A stretch of DNA of 64,000 nt from Vibrio tapetis subsp. quintayensis (GTDB lineage: Bacteria > Pseudomonadota > Gammaproteobacteria > Enterobacterales > Vibrionaceae), in the NCBI RefSeq assembly GCF_030409945.1, contig NZ_JAUFQV010000009.1:19968-83967 (forward strand), given 5' to 3'. The translations under genes and the position numbers were made by a program. Position 1 is the first letter of the stretch. Every line of letters starts with the position of its first letter. The notes beneath the pieces are model-generated. The model searched no databases. It saw only the letters and a program-made list of their open reading frames with translations, and was not told where the DNA came from. Shown in pieces: positions 19,587 to 32,448 of this stretch.

Positions 19587-20492
19587 TCAGTCAGCCCTTA
19601 ACCAGTCTCGATTCAGTTTTTCTGAGTCTCCTAAGTAATTCACCATCCAATTCACTAGTCGATTATTTTCATCACCACGCCACACCATACAACAATTACT
19701 CAAAGGCTTATTTTCAATCAGTTCCCTCTCAACTAACTCACCGGATAATAGATAGGGCTTAGCAATATGCAAAGGCATAAAGCCGATCCCAACATCATTT
19801 TTTAAGCACTCAATGGCGCTGTACCAATTGGGAAGTAACAAACGTCTTTGTTGAGGATAGTGCCAGTTATGTCGTTTTGGCAGCACGTTCGATGTATCAT
19901 CCAAGCAAATCGCCGCAAATGAATTGAGTGTTTCTTCATTTAATTCCGTCAGATTTGACGCGGGGTGATCAGGAGACATGACAAAAGCCCAGTCAAGTTT
20001 TCCCATGGGTTTTATTGAAAATTCCCCACCAACGGGAACCGCAGCCGTCGCTCCCAGCACAATATCAGCCCGCTCTTGAGATATCGCCTCCCAAGAGCCG
20101 TTAAACACTTCCATATTGATCTGCAATTCAGCAAATTCAAAGGTGTGGTAAAAGTCCTCGATCAACGGTTTTAAATTATCGAGTTTAACCACATTATCCA
20201 AGGTGATCTTGAGTGTTTTCTGCCAGCCTTGTGCCGCTCTGCGAGTTTGTGCACTTACCGTCTCCATCTGTCTCAACATCTGTCGGGCGTTATCAATAAA
20301 GATCACTCCAGCCGGGGTCAACTCCACCTTTCTGGGTAAACGATGAAACAGCTCAACCCCGAGATCTTGCTCAACTTGCCGAACGCCATAGCTGATGGCT
20401 GAAGGCACTTTATGTAATCTTTCTGCTGCTGCAGTAAAGCTGCCCATTCGAGCAACGGTATCTAACATCTCTAATGATTGTCTTGAAAACAT
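19587..20492 (-). CDS. punR: LysR-family regulator PunR (YdhB-like)
   Basis: 301-residue LysR-type activator. The winged helix-turn-helix is at residues 3-60, with GSFTAAAERLHKVPSAISYG as the recognition region. The effector-binding domain has VFNGSWEAISQERADIVLGA and ends NRDWLRAD. It matches by recall E. coli YdhB, renamed PunR, which activates the adjacent purine-nucleoside transporter gene punC. The longer frame begins 23 codons upstream, but the family start is MFSRQSLEML at 20492. It is divergent from punC with a 136-bp shared control region, as in E. coli. Confidence 0.87.
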   Translation of the reverse strand: MFSRQSLEMLDTVARMGSFTAAAERLHKVPSAISYGVRQVEQDLGVELFHRLPRKVELTPAGVIFIDNARQMLRQMETVSAQTRRAAQGWQKTLKITLDNVVKLDNLKPLIEDFYHTFEFAELQINMEVFNGSWEAISQERADIVLGATAAVPVGGEFSIKPMGKLDWAFVMSPDHPASNLTELNEETLNSFAAICLDDTSNVLPKRHNWHYPQQRRLLLPNWYSAIECLKNDVGIGFMPLHIAKPYLLSGELVERELIENKPLSNCCMVWRGDENNRLVNWMVNYLGDSEKLNRDWLRAD

Positions 20493-20628
20493 AGCTATCA
20501 AATTTTTTGAACGATAACTAACAAATATAGCGTTTCCAATTTCCTTTGACCAAAAATACAATCATTTTGATCGAAATATATGGGCTGGCGCCACCTTTTA
20601 CCCAACAAACATTTTGAATGGAAATTTT

Positions 20629-21834
20629 ATGAACGTCACTAAACGTCAGTTATTTTACTTGGCTTGTCTCTCAATGCTTGGCTTCATTGCCACCGACATG
20701 TACTTACCGGCTTTTAAAGCAATGGAAGGCGATTTCGCAACGGGCCCAGAGCAAATAGCGCTTTCTCTCTCGATTTTCTTAGCCGGGCTTGCCATTGGAC
20801 AAATCCTATGGGGGCTAGCAAGTGACAAATTTGGTCATAGAAACACGCTTGTTGCTGGCCTAATGATTTTCTCACTGGCTTCTTTTGGTCTATCTTTCAG
20901 CGAACAAGTGTGGCAGTTACTGTCATTACGCTTCGTGCAAGCTATTGGTGTGTGTGCTCCTGCTGTTATTTGGCAAGCCATGGTCATTAAGCGCTACCCT
21001 AGCCAAACCAGCCAACAAGTATTCGCTACCATAATGCCGCTGGTGGCACTTTCACCGGCACTCGCTCCTCAACTTGGTGTGCTATTGCTTAGCCAATTCG
21101 GTTGGTCGAGTATTTTTATCGCGTTAACTGTCATTGGTGCTGTTCTCGTTGTTGCAACGTTAGTGCAAACCAAAGACGAAGTGGAACCAAAAACCACCAG
21201 CGTCAGCACTGATATCAAGATGTTGGTTAAGTCGAAGCACTACACAGGTAACGTCATCATTTACGCCACCTCGTCTGCCGCTTTCTTTGCTTACCTTACT
21301 GGTATGCCAGAGATCATGGCTCAACTGGGGTATGACGCAAAAGACATTGGCCTAAGTTTCATTCCACAAACCATCGCGTTTATGGTGGGCGGATACTTGG
21401 GTAAACAATGGGTGAAGAAATTTGGTGATGAGAAAGTTCTTAAGAATTTATTGTTTCTATTTACCGTTTCAGCACTGATGGTGTTCATGGCAACCCAGTG
21501 GGAGTTAACTTCTATTCTGCCGCTACTGGCACCATTCTGTTTGATTGCCGTGGCTAATGGAGCACTTTATCCAATTGTTGTTAACCGCGCTTTGTCTAGC
21601 GCAAAACAGAGCCCGGCAACGGCTGCTGGTTTGCAAAATAGCTTCCAAATATGTATCTGTGGCCTTGCGAGTGCATTAGTGGCAGGGTTTGCAAGCCAAG
21701 CTCTACAAATCACTGGTATTGCTATTATTGTGTGTTTGGTGGGCTTATGGGCGGGGTACTTCATATCGCATCGTGGTTTAAGTGAGCACTTCGCTGTGCC
21801 TGATAATGCTCGTGTAGCGCGAGACGAAAAATAG
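20629..21834 (+). CDS. punC: Purine nucleoside MFS transporter PunC (YdhC-like)
   Basis: 401-residue Major Facilitator Superfamily protein with 12 predicted helices. The Bcr/CflA-type first loop is ATDMYLPAFKAM near residues 17-28, and the motif-A loop GLASDKFGHRN lies near 65. E. coli PunC imports purine nucleosides such as adenosine and was formerly listed as a putative drug exporter. The assignment rests on similarity by recall plus the divergent punR. A TTG five codons upstream is possible; ATG 20629 is chosen because it follows GGAAATTTT and fits the family N-terminus. Confidence 0.85.
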   Translation: MNVTKRQLFYLACLSMLGFIATDMYLPAFKAMEGDFATGPEQIALSLSIFLAGLAIGQILWGLASDKFGHRNTLVAGLMIFSLASFGLSFSEQVWQLLSLRFVQAIGVCAPAVIWQAMVIKRYPSQTSQQVFATIMPLVALSPALAPQLGVLLLSQFGWSSIFIALTVIGAVLVVATLVQTKDEVEPKTTSVSTDIKMLVKSKHYTGNVIIYATSSAAFFAYLTGMPEIMAQLGYDAKDIGLSFIPQTIAFMVGGYLGKQWVKKFGDEKVLKNLLFLFTVSALMVFMATQWELTSILPLLAPFCLIAVANGALYPIVVNRALSSAKQSPATAAGLQNSFQICICGLASALVAGFASQALQITGIAIIVCLVGLWAGYFISHRGLSEHFAVPDNARVARDEK

Positions 21835-21840
21835 GCAATA

Positions 21841-21866
21841 AAAAAGGAGCAAAGGCTCCTTTTTTA
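21841..21866 (+). terminator. Intrinsic terminator after punC
   Basis: AAAAAGGAGC-AAAG-GCTCCTTTTT followed by more T; strong in the + direction. Confidence 0.88.
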
Positions 21867-21869
21867 GAT

Positions 21870-21962
21870 ACTAAAAGCTAGGTACTAAAAGCTAGGTACT
21901 AAAAGCTAGGTACTAAAAGCTAGGTACTAAAAGCTAGGTACTAAAAGCTAGGTACTAAAAGC
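21870..21962. repeat. 14-bp tandem repeat array (6.6 copies)
   Basis: Unit ACTAAAAGCTAGGT starts at 21870, 21884, 21898, 21912, 21926, 21940 and (partial, 9 bp) 21954. The copies are identical. The array lies between the punC terminator and the end of the convergent glmU. An inverted repeat GTACGCC (21967-21973)/GGCGTAC (21999-22005) follows and, on the minus strand, may be the glmU terminator stem, since it is followed there by CTTTGCTTTTAG. Confidence 0.95.
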
Positions 21963-22020
21963 AAAGGTACGCCTTGCTCATGGTATATCTATAGGCATGG
22001 CGTACTTTCTAGAACTGGCT

Positions 22021-23382
22021 TTATTTTTTCTTAACTGGGCGCTGCCAATTAGCGATCGTGCGATCTTTTGCACGAGTAATCACTAATTCACTTTCGCCTA
22101 CGTTTTTCGTTAACGTAGTACCAGCACCGACAGTCGCACCATTAGCAATCGTAACAGGAGCAATGAGTTGGCAATCAGAGCCAACAAATACGTCGTCGCC
22201 AATAACCGTTTTAAACTTATTTGCGCCATCGTAATTACACGTGATAACACCAGCTCCAACATTAACACGTTGGCCAATTTCAGCGTCACCAAGGTAAGTA
22301 AGGTGGTTAGCTTTAGAGCCCTCACCGATACACGTATTCTTCACTTCCACGAAGTTACCTACATGGGCATCATTACGTAATTCAGCTCCAGGGCGAAGAC
22401 GGGTAAATGGTCCAACAGTACAATCTTCAGCAACCGTTGCACCTTCGATTACGCTGTATGGGCGAATAATACTGTTGTCATCGATCTCACAATCTTTAAG
22501 TACACAACCGGTGCCGATAACCACGTTATCACCCAGAGTCACGTTACCTTCAATGATCACGTTTGTGTCGATTTCAACATCCATGCCACATTGAATGGTA
22601 CCACGTAGGTCAAAACGAGCAGGATCGCGAAGCATCACACCTTGTTCTAGCAAACGATGTGCGTGCATATTTTGATAAGCACGTTCAAGGCGAGCAAGTT
22701 GCGCTCTATCATTCACGCCTTCAACTTCAATAGGGCTAACAGGATGAACCGCTTCAACAGCGCGGCCTTCATTATGTGCCGCCTCAATAATATCCGTTAG
22801 ATAGTATTCGCCTTGAGCATTTTCGTTTTTCAGCTCAGATAACCAACGTTTTAAATCGCCGCCAGTGGCAACCATCACGCCAGTATTAATTTCTTTAATT
22901 AGCTTTTGTTCATCAGTTGCATCTTTTTGCTCAACAATCGCCACTACAGGGCCATTTTTGCGCACAATACGTCCGTAACCCATCGGGTTATCTAGCACAA
23001 CCGTAAGTAACGCGATGCCGCCATTAGGTTGGGCTTCAAGTAGGTTTTCAACGGTCTCAGAGGAGATAAGTGGCACATCACCGTATAGCACTAATACTTT
23101 TTCATCGTCAGCGTATTCTGCTGAGGCTTGGTTAACCGCATGACCTGTACCGAGTTGTTCAGATTGAAGCACCCAGTTTACCGACTCGTTAGCCAAGGTA
23201 CTTTTCATTTGATCGCCAGCGTGGCCATACACCAAATGAATATTTTGAGCACCAAGACCAGTACAAGTATCAATGACGTGTTTTGCCATAGGTTTACCCG
23301 CAAGCGTGTGCAGAACCTTTGGCTTGTTAGAGTACATACGGGTGCCTTTACCCGCAGCGAGGATCACCGCGCTGAATTTCAT
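22021..23382 (-). CDS. glmU: Bifunctional N-acetylglucosamine-1-P uridyltransferase / glucosamine-1-P acetyltransferase GlmU
   Basis: Makes UDP-N-acetylglucosamine for peptidoglycan and lipopolysaccharide. The 453 residues contain the pyrophosphorylase domain with LAAGKGTRM near residues 7-15, QLGTGHA near 77 and YGDVPL near 103. A left-handed beta-helix acetyltransferase domain runs from about residue 250, made of hexapeptide repeats such as [15 protein letters not shown], with the catalytic His in [10 protein letters not shown] near 361. The frame extends 14 codons upstream, but the family start is [11 protein letters not shown] at 23382. It follows the ATP synthase operon, as in many gammaproteobacteria. 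Confidence 0.96.
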   Translation of the reverse strand: MKFSAVILAAGKGTRMYSNKPKVLHTLAGKPMAKHVIDTCTGLGAQNIHLVYGHAGDQMKSTLANESVNWVLQSEQLGTGHAVNQASAEYADDEKVLVLYGDVPLISSETVENLLEAQPNGGIALLTVVLDNPMGYGRIVRKNGPVVAIVEQKDATDEQKLIKEINTGVMVATGGDLKRWLSELKNENAQGEYYLTDIIEAAHNEGRAVEAVHPVSPIEVEGVNDRAQLARLERAYQNMHAHRLLEQGVMLRDPARFDLRGTIQCGMDVEIDTNVIIEGNVTLGDNVVIGTGCVLKDCEIDDNSIIRPYSVIEGATVAEDCTVGPFTRLRPGAELRNDAHVGNFVEVKNTCIGEGSKANHLTYLGDAEIGQRVNVGAGVITCNYDGANKFKTVIGDDVFVGSDCQLIAPVTIANGATVGAGTTLTKNVGESELVITRAKDRTIANWQRPVKKK

Positions 23383-23530
23383 AGTTGCTATCCCTAGAGA
23401 CGTTGTTTTTTTATTAAGTTTCAAATTCTAACCTGATTCAGGGGAGATGTTAAATCTGACTGGTTATTTTTTAACTCAAATTAGGTACTTGCCGTTGTTC
23501 CCATCATCATTTTAACAGGCAACAGAAAGC

Positions 23531-23556
23531 AAAAAGGCGACCCTAAGGTCGCCTTT
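23531..23556 (-). terminator. ATP synthase operon terminator
   Basis: GGCGACC-CTAA-GGTCGCC flanked by A and T tracts; on the minus strand it is followed by five T residues, 20 bp after the atpC stop. Confidence 0.92.
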
Positions 23557-23576
23557 ATCATCTACGCTAACGTGAA

Positions 23577-23999
23577 TTAACGTACTTTTTTGGTCAGCTC
23601 GATAACTCGAAGCTGAGCAATGGCTTTAGCCAATTCACTCGCCGCTTGAGCAAAGTCCATGTCGCCATGCTGATTCGAAATATTCTCTTCAGCCTTGCGC
23701 TTGGCTTCTTCAGCCTTAGCTGCATCAAGATCTTCACCACGGATTGCTGTATCAGCCAGTACAGTCGCTGTACCAGGCTGAACTTCAACAATACCACCAG
23801 AAACATAAATAATTTCTTCGTGGCCGTGCAGTTTCACTATGCGCACCATACCAGGCCTAATAGCGGTTAGCAGCGGAGTGTGCCCTGGGAAAATACCCAA
23901 TTCACCTTCGCTACCGGTCACCTGAAACGTTTCAACCACACCAGAAAAAAGTTTTTTCTCAGCGCTTACAACGTCTAGGTGAAAGGTCATTGCTGCCAT
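23577..23999 (-). CDS. atpC: F1 ATP synthase epsilon subunit AtpC
   Basis: A 140-residue central-stalk subunit that links rotation to the c-ring and inhibits wasteful hydrolysis. The N-terminal beta-sandwich carries [19 protein letters not shown] near residues 28-47 and a [12 protein letters not shown] strand near 66-77. The C-terminal two-helix hairpin ([20 protein letters not shown] onward) is the inhibitory part and ends [11 protein letters not shown]. It is the last gene of the atp operon, 18 bp after atpD. Confidence 0.96.
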   Translation of the reverse strand: MAAMTFHLDVVSAEKKLFSGVVETFQVTGSEGELGIFPGHTPLLTAIRPGMVRIVKLHGHEEIIYVSGGIVEVQPGTATVLADTAIRGEDLDAAKAEEAKRKAEENISNQHGDMDFAQAASELAKAIAQLRVIELTKKVR

Positions 24000-24017
24000 A
24001 TCGCCTCCTAGTTAGCC

Positions 24018-25436
<1,419 letters not shown>

Positions 25437-25455
25437 CTATTTAATGTTACCTTGC

Positions 25456-26322
25456 TTAAACCGCAGAAGCGCCTGAAACGATTTCTGATAGTTCTTGTGT
25501 AATCGCAGCCTGACGGGCTTTGTTGTACACAAGTTCTAAATCATCAATCAGGTCGCTAGCGTTGTCTGTTGCAGCTTTCATTGCGATCATTCGAGCAGCC
25601 ATTTCACAGGCTAAGTTCTCGACAACCCCTTGGTACACTTGAGATTCAACATAGCGAATCAACAATGCGTCCAGTAGAGGTTTTGGCTCAGGCTCATAAA
25701 TGTAGTCCCAAGCATGTTCGCGCTGCAAGTCAGCGCTATCGGATTTAGGCAATGGTAGTAATTGATCGATCGTTGGTTCTTGCACCATGGTGTTTTCAAA
25801 CTTGTTGAACACTAGGTACAGACGATCCAATTCGCCTTCATCGTATTTCTGTAGCATAACGCCAACTGAACCGATCAGCTCTTCTAGACTAGGGCTATCG
25901 CCCAAACCAGAGACCTGAGCCGCTACTTTCGCGCCGCTGTTATTGAAAAAGGCAGTTGCTTTAGTACCAATTACGGCTAATTCAACTTCTGCGCCTTTTT
26001 CTTGCCAACCTTTCATGTCTACAATGGCTTTTTTGAACAAGTTAATGTTCAAACCACCACATAAACCACGGTCGGTAGAAACGATGATGTAACCAACACG
26101 TTTGGCTTCACGTTCCTCAAGATAAGGGTGCTTATACTCAAGGCTTCCGTTCGCCAAATGACCGATCACTTTACGCATTGTTTCTGCATATGGACGAGAA
26201 GCTTCCATCGCATCTTGCGAGCGACGCATTTTTGAAGCTGCTACCATTTCCATTGCTTTCGTGATCTTTTGAGTGCTTTTAACACTCCCGATCTTATTAC
26301 GAATCTCTTTTGCGCCGGCCAT
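25456..26322 (-). CDS. atpG: F1 ATP synthase gamma subunit AtpG
   Basis: The 288-residue rotor shaft of F1. It begins with the conserved N-terminal coiled-coil [20 protein letters not shown], contains [16 protein letters not shown] near 82-97, and closes with the C-terminal helix [19 protein letters not shown]. Length and termini match the family. It is placed 41 bp after atpA and 34 bp before atpD. Confidence 0.97.
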   Translation of the reverse strand: MAGAKEIRNKIGSVKSTQKITKAMEMVAASKMRRSQDAMEASRPYAETMRKVIGHLANGSLEYKHPYLEEREAKRVGYIIVSTDRGLCGGLNINLFKKAIVDMKGWQEKGAEVELAVIGTKATAFFNNSGAKVAAQVSGLGDSPSLEELIGSVGVMLQKYDEGELDRLYLVFNKFENTMVQEPTIDQLLPLPKSDSADLQREHAWDYIYEPEPKPLLDALLIRYVESQVYQGVVENLACEMAARMIAMKAATDNASDLIDDLELVYNKARQAAITQELSEIVSGASAV

Positions 26323-26363
26323 TTTACTCTCCGTTAGAAGGTGACCTTTCGATCACCAACCAA

Positions 26364-27905
26364 TTACCAAGTCTGGGTTGCTTTGAAGTCGTCAACAAGC
26401 GCTTTAAGCTTGGCTTCGATTTCGTCGTTGTAAGCACCCGTCGAGTTAATTTCAGAAACGAAATCAGCATGTTGGCCGTGAGCAAACGATAGTAGTGCAG
26501 CTTCAAAGTCAGCAAGCTTGTTCAGCTCGATGTCTTGTAAGTAGCCACGCTCTGCCGCGAAGATAACCAGTGCTTGGTCAAATACAGAGAATGGAGCGTA
26601 TTGCTTTTGCTTCATTAGCTCAGTAACTTTTTGACCGTGGTCTAGTTGCTTCTTAGTTGTTTCGTCAAGATCAGACGAGAACTGAGCAAACGCTGCTAGT
26701 TCACGGTATTGAGCTAGAGCAGTACGAATACCACCAGATAGCTTCTTAACGATTTTCGTTTGCGCAGAACCACCTACACGAGATACTGAGATACCTGGGT
26801 CAACAGCTGGACGTACGCCTGCGTTGAATAGCTCAGTTTGTAGGAAGATCTGACCATCAGTAATCGAGATTACGTTCGTCGGTACGAATGCAGATACATC
26901 ACCAGCTTGAGTTTCGATGATAGGTAGAGCGGTTAGAGAACCAGTTTTACCTTTCACTTCACCATTAGTGAATGCTTCTACGTACGCTTCGCTTACACGA
27001 GCAGCACGCTCTAGTAGACGAGAGTGAAGGTAGAAAACGTCACCTGGGTATGCTTCACGACCTGGTGGACGCTTAAGCAATAGTGAAATCTGACGATACG
27101 CTACAGCTTGCTTAGATAGATCATCATAAACAATCAGTGCATCTTCACCGCGGTCACGGAAGTATTCACCCATCGCACAACCTGCATATGGCGCAAGATA
27201 TTGCAGCGCAGCAGATTCAGAAGCAGATGCAACAACAACAATGGTGTTAGCCAATGCGCCGTGCTCTTCTAGTTTGCGAACTACGTTAGCGATAGTCGAT
27301 GCTTTCTGACCGATTGCTACGTAGATAGAGAAAATACCAGAATCACGTTGGTTAATGATTGAATCGATCGCCAGAGCTGTTTTACCAATCTGACGGTCAC
27401 CGATGATCAGCTCACGCTGGCCACGGCCGATAGGAATCATTGAGTCAACCGCTTTGTAACCTGTTTGCACAGGTTGGTCTACCGATTTACGTGCGATAAC
27501 GCCTGGTGCGATAACTTCGATAGGAGAAGTTAATTTCGCTCCAATTGGACCTTTACCATCAATTGGCTCACCCAGTGTGTTTACAACACGACCAAGTAAT
27601 TCAGGACCAACTGGTACTTCAAGAATACGACCAGTACCTGTTACTTTCATGCCTTCCTTTAGGTTGGCATATGGACCCATTACAACTGCACCAACCGAGT
27701 CACGCTCAAGGTTAAGTGCTAGTGCGTAATTGCCGCCCGGTAATTCAATCATTTCACCTTGCATCACGTCCGCTAGGCCGTGAATGCGGATGATACCGTC
27801 GCTTACCGAAACGATAGTACCTTCGTTACGAGCTTCACTAACAACTTCGAAAGATTCGATACGTTGTTTGATTAGATCGCTAATTTCAGTGGAATTAAGT
27901 TGCAT
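26364..27905 (-). CDS. atpA: F1 ATP synthase alpha subunit AtpA
   Basis: A 513-residue non-catalytic nucleotide-binding subunit of F1. It has the N-terminal [16 protein letters not shown] that contacts the delta subunit, the P-loop [13 protein letters not shown] near residue 169, and the signature [17 protein letters not shown] near 363. The frame is open ten codons further up, but the family start at 27905 is used. It lies 13 bp after atpH. Confidence 0.97.
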   Translation of the reverse strand: MQLNSTEISDLIKQRIESFEVVSEARNEGTIVSVSDGIIRIHGLADVMQGEMIELPGGNYALALNLERDSVGAVVMGPYANLKEGMKVTGTGRILEVPVGPELLGRVVNTLGEPIDGKGPIGAKLTSPIEVIAPGVIARKSVDQPVQTGYKAVDSMIPIGRGQRELIIGDRQIGKTALAIDSIINQRDSGIFSIYVAIGQKASTIANVVRKLEEHGALANTIVVVASASESAALQYLAPYAGCAMGEYFRDRGEDALIVYDDLSKQAVAYRQISLLLKRPPGREAYPGDVFYLHSRLLERAARVSEAYVEAFTNGEVKGKTGSLTALPIIETQAGDVSAFVPTNVISITDGQIFLQTELFNAGVRPAVDPGISVSRVGGSAQTKIVKKLSGGIRTALAQYRELAAFAQFSSDLDETTKKQLDHGQKVTELMKQKQYAPFSVFDQALVIFAAERGYLQDIELNKLADFEAALLSFAHGQHADFVSEINSTGAYNDEIEAKLKALVDDFKATQTW

Positions 27906-27918
27906 GCTCCAATCCCCA

Positions 27919-28452
27919 TCAAGACTGCAAGGCATCGCTCAGGCGGTTCAATTGACCGCGTGCTGAGTTATCGATGACAAGGTCTCCGGCTCGAATAATA
28001 ACCCCACCAAGTAGGGTCTCATCTATACTGCAATTCAGCTTAACTTTGCGTTCAAGACGCTGCTCAAGTTTGCTGCCAATCTCTGCTAGTTGCTCTTTAG
28101 AAAGTTCAGTTGCTGAAATTACATCAACATCAATCTCTTTCTCATGCTCTTGTTTAAGTGCATGGAACTCTATGCAAACATCAGGAATAGCCTGTAATCG
28201 GCCATTCTCAGCCAAAACTTTCAAGAAGTTCTGACCATGTTCATCAAACTGTTCGCCACAAATTGCGATGAAGATTTCAGCCATTTTATCGGCTGTCAAA
28301 GAGCTCGTAAGCAGTCCTTGAACATCATCGTTCTTCGTTACTTCGGTAGCAAAAGTTAACATTAGACTCCATTGGTCTAGTGTTTCCTTCTCAACCGCAA
28401 AATCAAATGCTGCTTTAGCATAGGGGCGTGCAATAGTAGTCAAGTCAGACAT
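27919..28452 (-). CDS. atpH: F1 ATP synthase delta subunit AtpH
   Basis: 177-residue peripheral stalk connector that joins F1 to the b-subunit dimer. It shows the N-terminal helical domain ([16 protein letters not shown] near 8-23) and the C-terminal [40 protein letters not shown] pattern typical of the family. It sits between atpF and atpA, each only about 14 bp away. Confidence 0.96.
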   Translation of the reverse strand: MSDLTTIARPYAKAAFDFAVEKETLDQWSLMLTFATEVTKNDDVQGLLTSSLTADKMAEIFIAICGEQFDEHGQNFLKVLAENGRLQAIPDVCIEFHALKQEHEKEIDVDVISATELSKEQLAEIGSKLEQRLERKVKLNCSIDETLLGGVIIRAGDLVIDNSARGQLNRLSDALQS

Positions 28453-28466
28453 AAGCGCCCCCCGCT

Positions 28467-28937
28467 TTAAAGTTTTGCAGTAATGTTATCAAGAATATCT
28501 TTGTGCGCATCTTTATCGATTGAACGCTCAAGGATTTTCTCTGCACCAGCTAAAGCCAGAGTAGCAACTTGTTTGCGCAAGTCATCACGGGCACGATTAC
28601 GTTCAGCTTCAATTTCTGCTTCCGCTTGCGCTAGGATTTTCTGGCGTTCTGCCTGAGCTTCCTCGCGTGCTTCATCAACAATTTGAGCTTTGCGTTTGTT
28701 AGCCTGCTCGATAACTTCAGTTGCTGTGCGCTTTGCTTCCTTCATTTGGTCAGAAGCATTGGCTTGTGCTAGATCTAAGTCTTTTGCAGCGCGTTCAGCG
28801 GCTACAAGTCCGTCAGCAATTTTCTTCTGACGTTCTTCGATCGCATCCATAATTGGTGGCCATACATATTTCATGCAGAACCACACAAACAGTGCGAACG
28901 AGATTGCTTGACCCAGCAGAGTTGCGTTCATATTCAC
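28467..28937 (-). CDS. atpF: Fo ATP synthase b subunit AtpF
   Basis: A 156-residue stator subunit. One N-terminal membrane helix (about residues 6-26, ending [11 protein letters not shown]) is followed by a long, highly charged coiled-coil dimerisation region rich in Ala, Glu, Lys and Arg. The C-terminus ([20 protein letters not shown]) contacts delta. Length is typical of the proteobacterial b subunit. Confidence 0.96.
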   Translation of the reverse strand: MNMNATLLGQAISFALFVWFCMKYVWPPIMDAIEERQKKIADGLVAAERAAKDLDLAQANASDQMKEAKRTATEVIEQANKRKAQIVDEAREEAQAERQKILAQAEAEIEAERNRARDDLRKQVATLALAGAEKILERSIDKDAHKDILDNITAKL

Positions 28938-29013
28938 AACAGCTACCCCTCTATTTATTCACCAACGAGTACGTACCTACTAGATACGAACTTCGTTCGC
29001 CGAAAATTATTGA

Positions 29014-29298
<285 letters not shown>

Positions 29299-29333
29299 TT
29301 AAAAATGCCTGTATGAAACATAAAACTTAAAAA

Positions 29334-30562
<1,229 letters not shown>

Positions 30563-30624
30563 GTATTCGTTCCTCGAGTACACATTTACGAAACTAAAGT
30601 TTGCGCAAATGGAAATTGTCAAAA

Positions 30625-30652
30625 ATTATACGGCGAGATGCCTTGAATGCAA
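30625..30652 (-). promoter_or_regulatory. Probable atp operon promoter
   Basis: On the minus strand a perfect TATAAT (complement of 30625-30630) is preceded after 16 bp by TTGCAT (complement of 30647-30652), which matches the -35 consensus at only three of six positions. Transcription would start near 30618, giving a leader of about 55 bases before atpI. An FNR/CRP-like dyad TTGAC-CTAA-ATCAA lies further upstream at 30728-30741. Confidence 0.55.
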
Positions 30653-30750
30653 TCAAAATGCAGCAAAAACTTACGTTTTTGTTTACAAACCGACAACTTT
30701 TGGTTAAAAACCCAATTTTAGTCACAATTGACCTAAATCAATTATCTCAT

Positions 30751-31632
30751 TTAGCGTTCTAGCATTGCAATGAGTTGCTCAAATTTGTGATGTTCATCAA
30801 CACTTATCGTCACTTTGGTCTTTCCGTTTGCACCACGCTGTATGGAAACCTGAGAGCCCAGCTTGTCTGTCAGTCTCTTAGACAGAACTTGTACTTCAGG
30901 ATCGACAGGTGCTTTTTCCACCTCAACCTGTGGTGATAAGTATTTTTTCACTAATTGTTCAGTTTTACGCACTGTTAGCTGCTTGGCTACTACTTCTTTT
31001 GCAACCTCATATTGCAAATCAAGCTCAAGTGCTAATAATGCACGACTGTGACCCATATCTAATTTTTTTTCTGCTACAAATTGTTTCACGTTTGCTTCTA
31101 ACTGATTCAAACGCAAAAGATTTGATACCGAAACTCTTGATTTTCCGATCGCGTCCGCGACTTGCTGATGTGTGAGTTGGAACTCATTTTGAAGTCGTTC
31201 TAGTGCTTGAGCTTCTTCGATTGCGTTCAAATCTTCACGTTGAATATTTTCGATCAGTGCCATTGCGATGGCGGCTTTGTCTGTTACTTTTTTAATCAAA
31301 CATGGCACAAGTTTTAACCCTGCTTGCTTTGCAGCGCGCCAGCGACGTTCCCCAGCAATAATTTCAAAGTGCGTTTCACTTACCTGCCGGACAACAATAG
31401 GTTGTATTACGCCTTGTGTACTGATGGATGATGCAAGTTCAGTCAGTGCTTCCGGCTCCATTTCTTTTCTTGGTTGATACACGCCAGTTTGCAAGTTGTG
31501 AACGGAAATATCTTTCAGTTCACCTTCCGTTGACAAAGATTGACTATGAGAGATGGTTTGCTGTTTTTCACGAGCCACTGAACTGGTCGCCAGCAACGCA
31601 TCGAGGCCTTTACCTAAGCCGCGTTTAGACAT
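30751..31632 (-). CDS. parB: Chromosome partitioning protein ParB
   Basis: A 293-residue DNA-binding CTPase that loads at parS and spreads to form the origin segregation complex. It starts with the family tag MSKRGLGKGLDALL. The CTP-binding N-terminal domain has VYQPRKEMEP near 50 and IIAGERRWRAAKQAGL near 88. The helix-turn-helix is in LTHQQVADAIGKSRVSVSNL near 150-170, and a C-terminal dimerisation domain follows. The frame extends upstream through 17 codons; the family start at 31632 is used. It overlaps no gene and follows parA by 31 bp. Confidence 0.96.
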   Translation of the reverse strand: MSKRGLGKGLDALLATSSVAREKQQTISHSQSLSTEGELKDISVHNLQTGVYQPRKEMEPEALTELASSISTQGVIQPIVVRQVSETHFEIIAGERRWRAAKQAGLKLVPCLIKKVTDKAAIAMALIENIQREDLNAIEEAQALERLQNEFQLTHQQVADAIGKSRVSVSNLLRLNQLEANVKQFVAEKKLDMGHSRALLALELDLQYEVAKEVVAKQLTVRKTEQLVKKYLSPQVEVEKAPVDPEVQVLSKRLTDKLGSQVSIQRGANGKTKVTISVDEHHKFEQLIAMLER

Positions 31633-31663
31633 GGATCTATCCTTATATCGGAAACGAAATGAT

Positions 31664-32437
31664 TTATGCTGGGATCTCTTCACGGCGAAGGATTTCGCCA
31701 GCGAGTGCTAAATAGGCTTTAGCTCCCGTCGAGTATTTGTCGTAGTACATAGCGGGTTTACCATGACTTGGCGCTTCTGCTAAGCGTACATTACGAGGGA
31801 TAACCGTACGATACACCTTTTCGCCAAAATGCAATTTAAGCTGATCAGAAACATCGTTTGATAGGCGATTTCGAGGGTCGTACATAGTGCGAAGTAAACC
31901 TTCAATTTTTAGGTTTTCATTCACTACGGCTGCAAGTTTGCTGATGGTGTCCATTAAGGCGGTTAACCCCTCTAACGCAAAGTATTCACATTGCATAGGC
32001 ACCAATACTGAATCTGATGCAGCCATCGCATTAATGGTGAGGAGGTTTAATGACGGAGGGCAATCAATAAAAATGTAGTCATAGCTATCAACGATTGGCA
32101 TCAAGGCATTCTTTAGGCGAACCTCTCGAGCAAACACTTCCATTAATTTGATTTCAGCAGCCGTGACATCACCGTTTGCAGCAATTAAGTCATAACCGCC
32201 ACTGGTTCTTTTACACACGACTTCAGAAAATGGCGTATCTTCAACCAGTAAGTCGTAAGCAGTAGCATCAACCTGATACTTGTCGATACCACTCGCCATG
32301 GTTGCATTGCCCTGTGGGTCAAGATCGATCACCAACACTTTTCGTTTTGTTGCCGCCATTGAGGCCGCCAAATTCACACAGGTTGTTGTCTTACCGACAC
32401 CGCCCTTCTGATTAGCAATTGATATGATTCTTCCCAC
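31664..32437 (-). CDS. parA: Chromosome partitioning ATPase ParA (Soj)
   Basis: A 257-residue Walker-type ATPase that segregates ParB-parS complexes. The deviant Walker A is KGGVGKTTTCVNLA near residues 10-23, and the Walker B and signature regions are YIFIDCPPSLN near 113-123. The start codon is GTG (complement of 32435-32437) with GAGG at a short distance. It lies 11 bp after rsmG, so the mnmG-rsmG-parA-parB genes appear to form one origin-proximal transcription unit. Confidence 0.96.
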   Translation of the reverse strand: MGRIISIANQKGGVGKTTTCVNLAASMAATKRKVLVIDLDPQGNATMASGIDKYQVDATAYDLLVEDTPFSEVVCKRTSGGYDLIAANGDVTAAEIKLMEVFAREVRLKNALMPIVDSYDYIFIDCPPSLNLLTINAMAASDSVLVPMQCEYFALEGLTALMDTISKLAAVVNENLKIEGLLRTMYDPRNRLSNDVSDQLKLHFGEKVYRTVIPRNVRLAEAPSHGKPAMYYDKYSTGAKAYLALAGEILRREEIPA

Positions 32438-32448
32438 GTTAACCTCGG

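Noticed and set aside
21870..21962. Repeat array as a CRISPR
   Set aside because: The 14-bp units are head-to-tail with no spacers and there are no cas genes.
31079..31096. TGTTTCACGT inside parB as a second parS site
   Set aside because: Only the left half matches the dyad; the right half (TTGCTT) does not, so it is not a credible ParB site.
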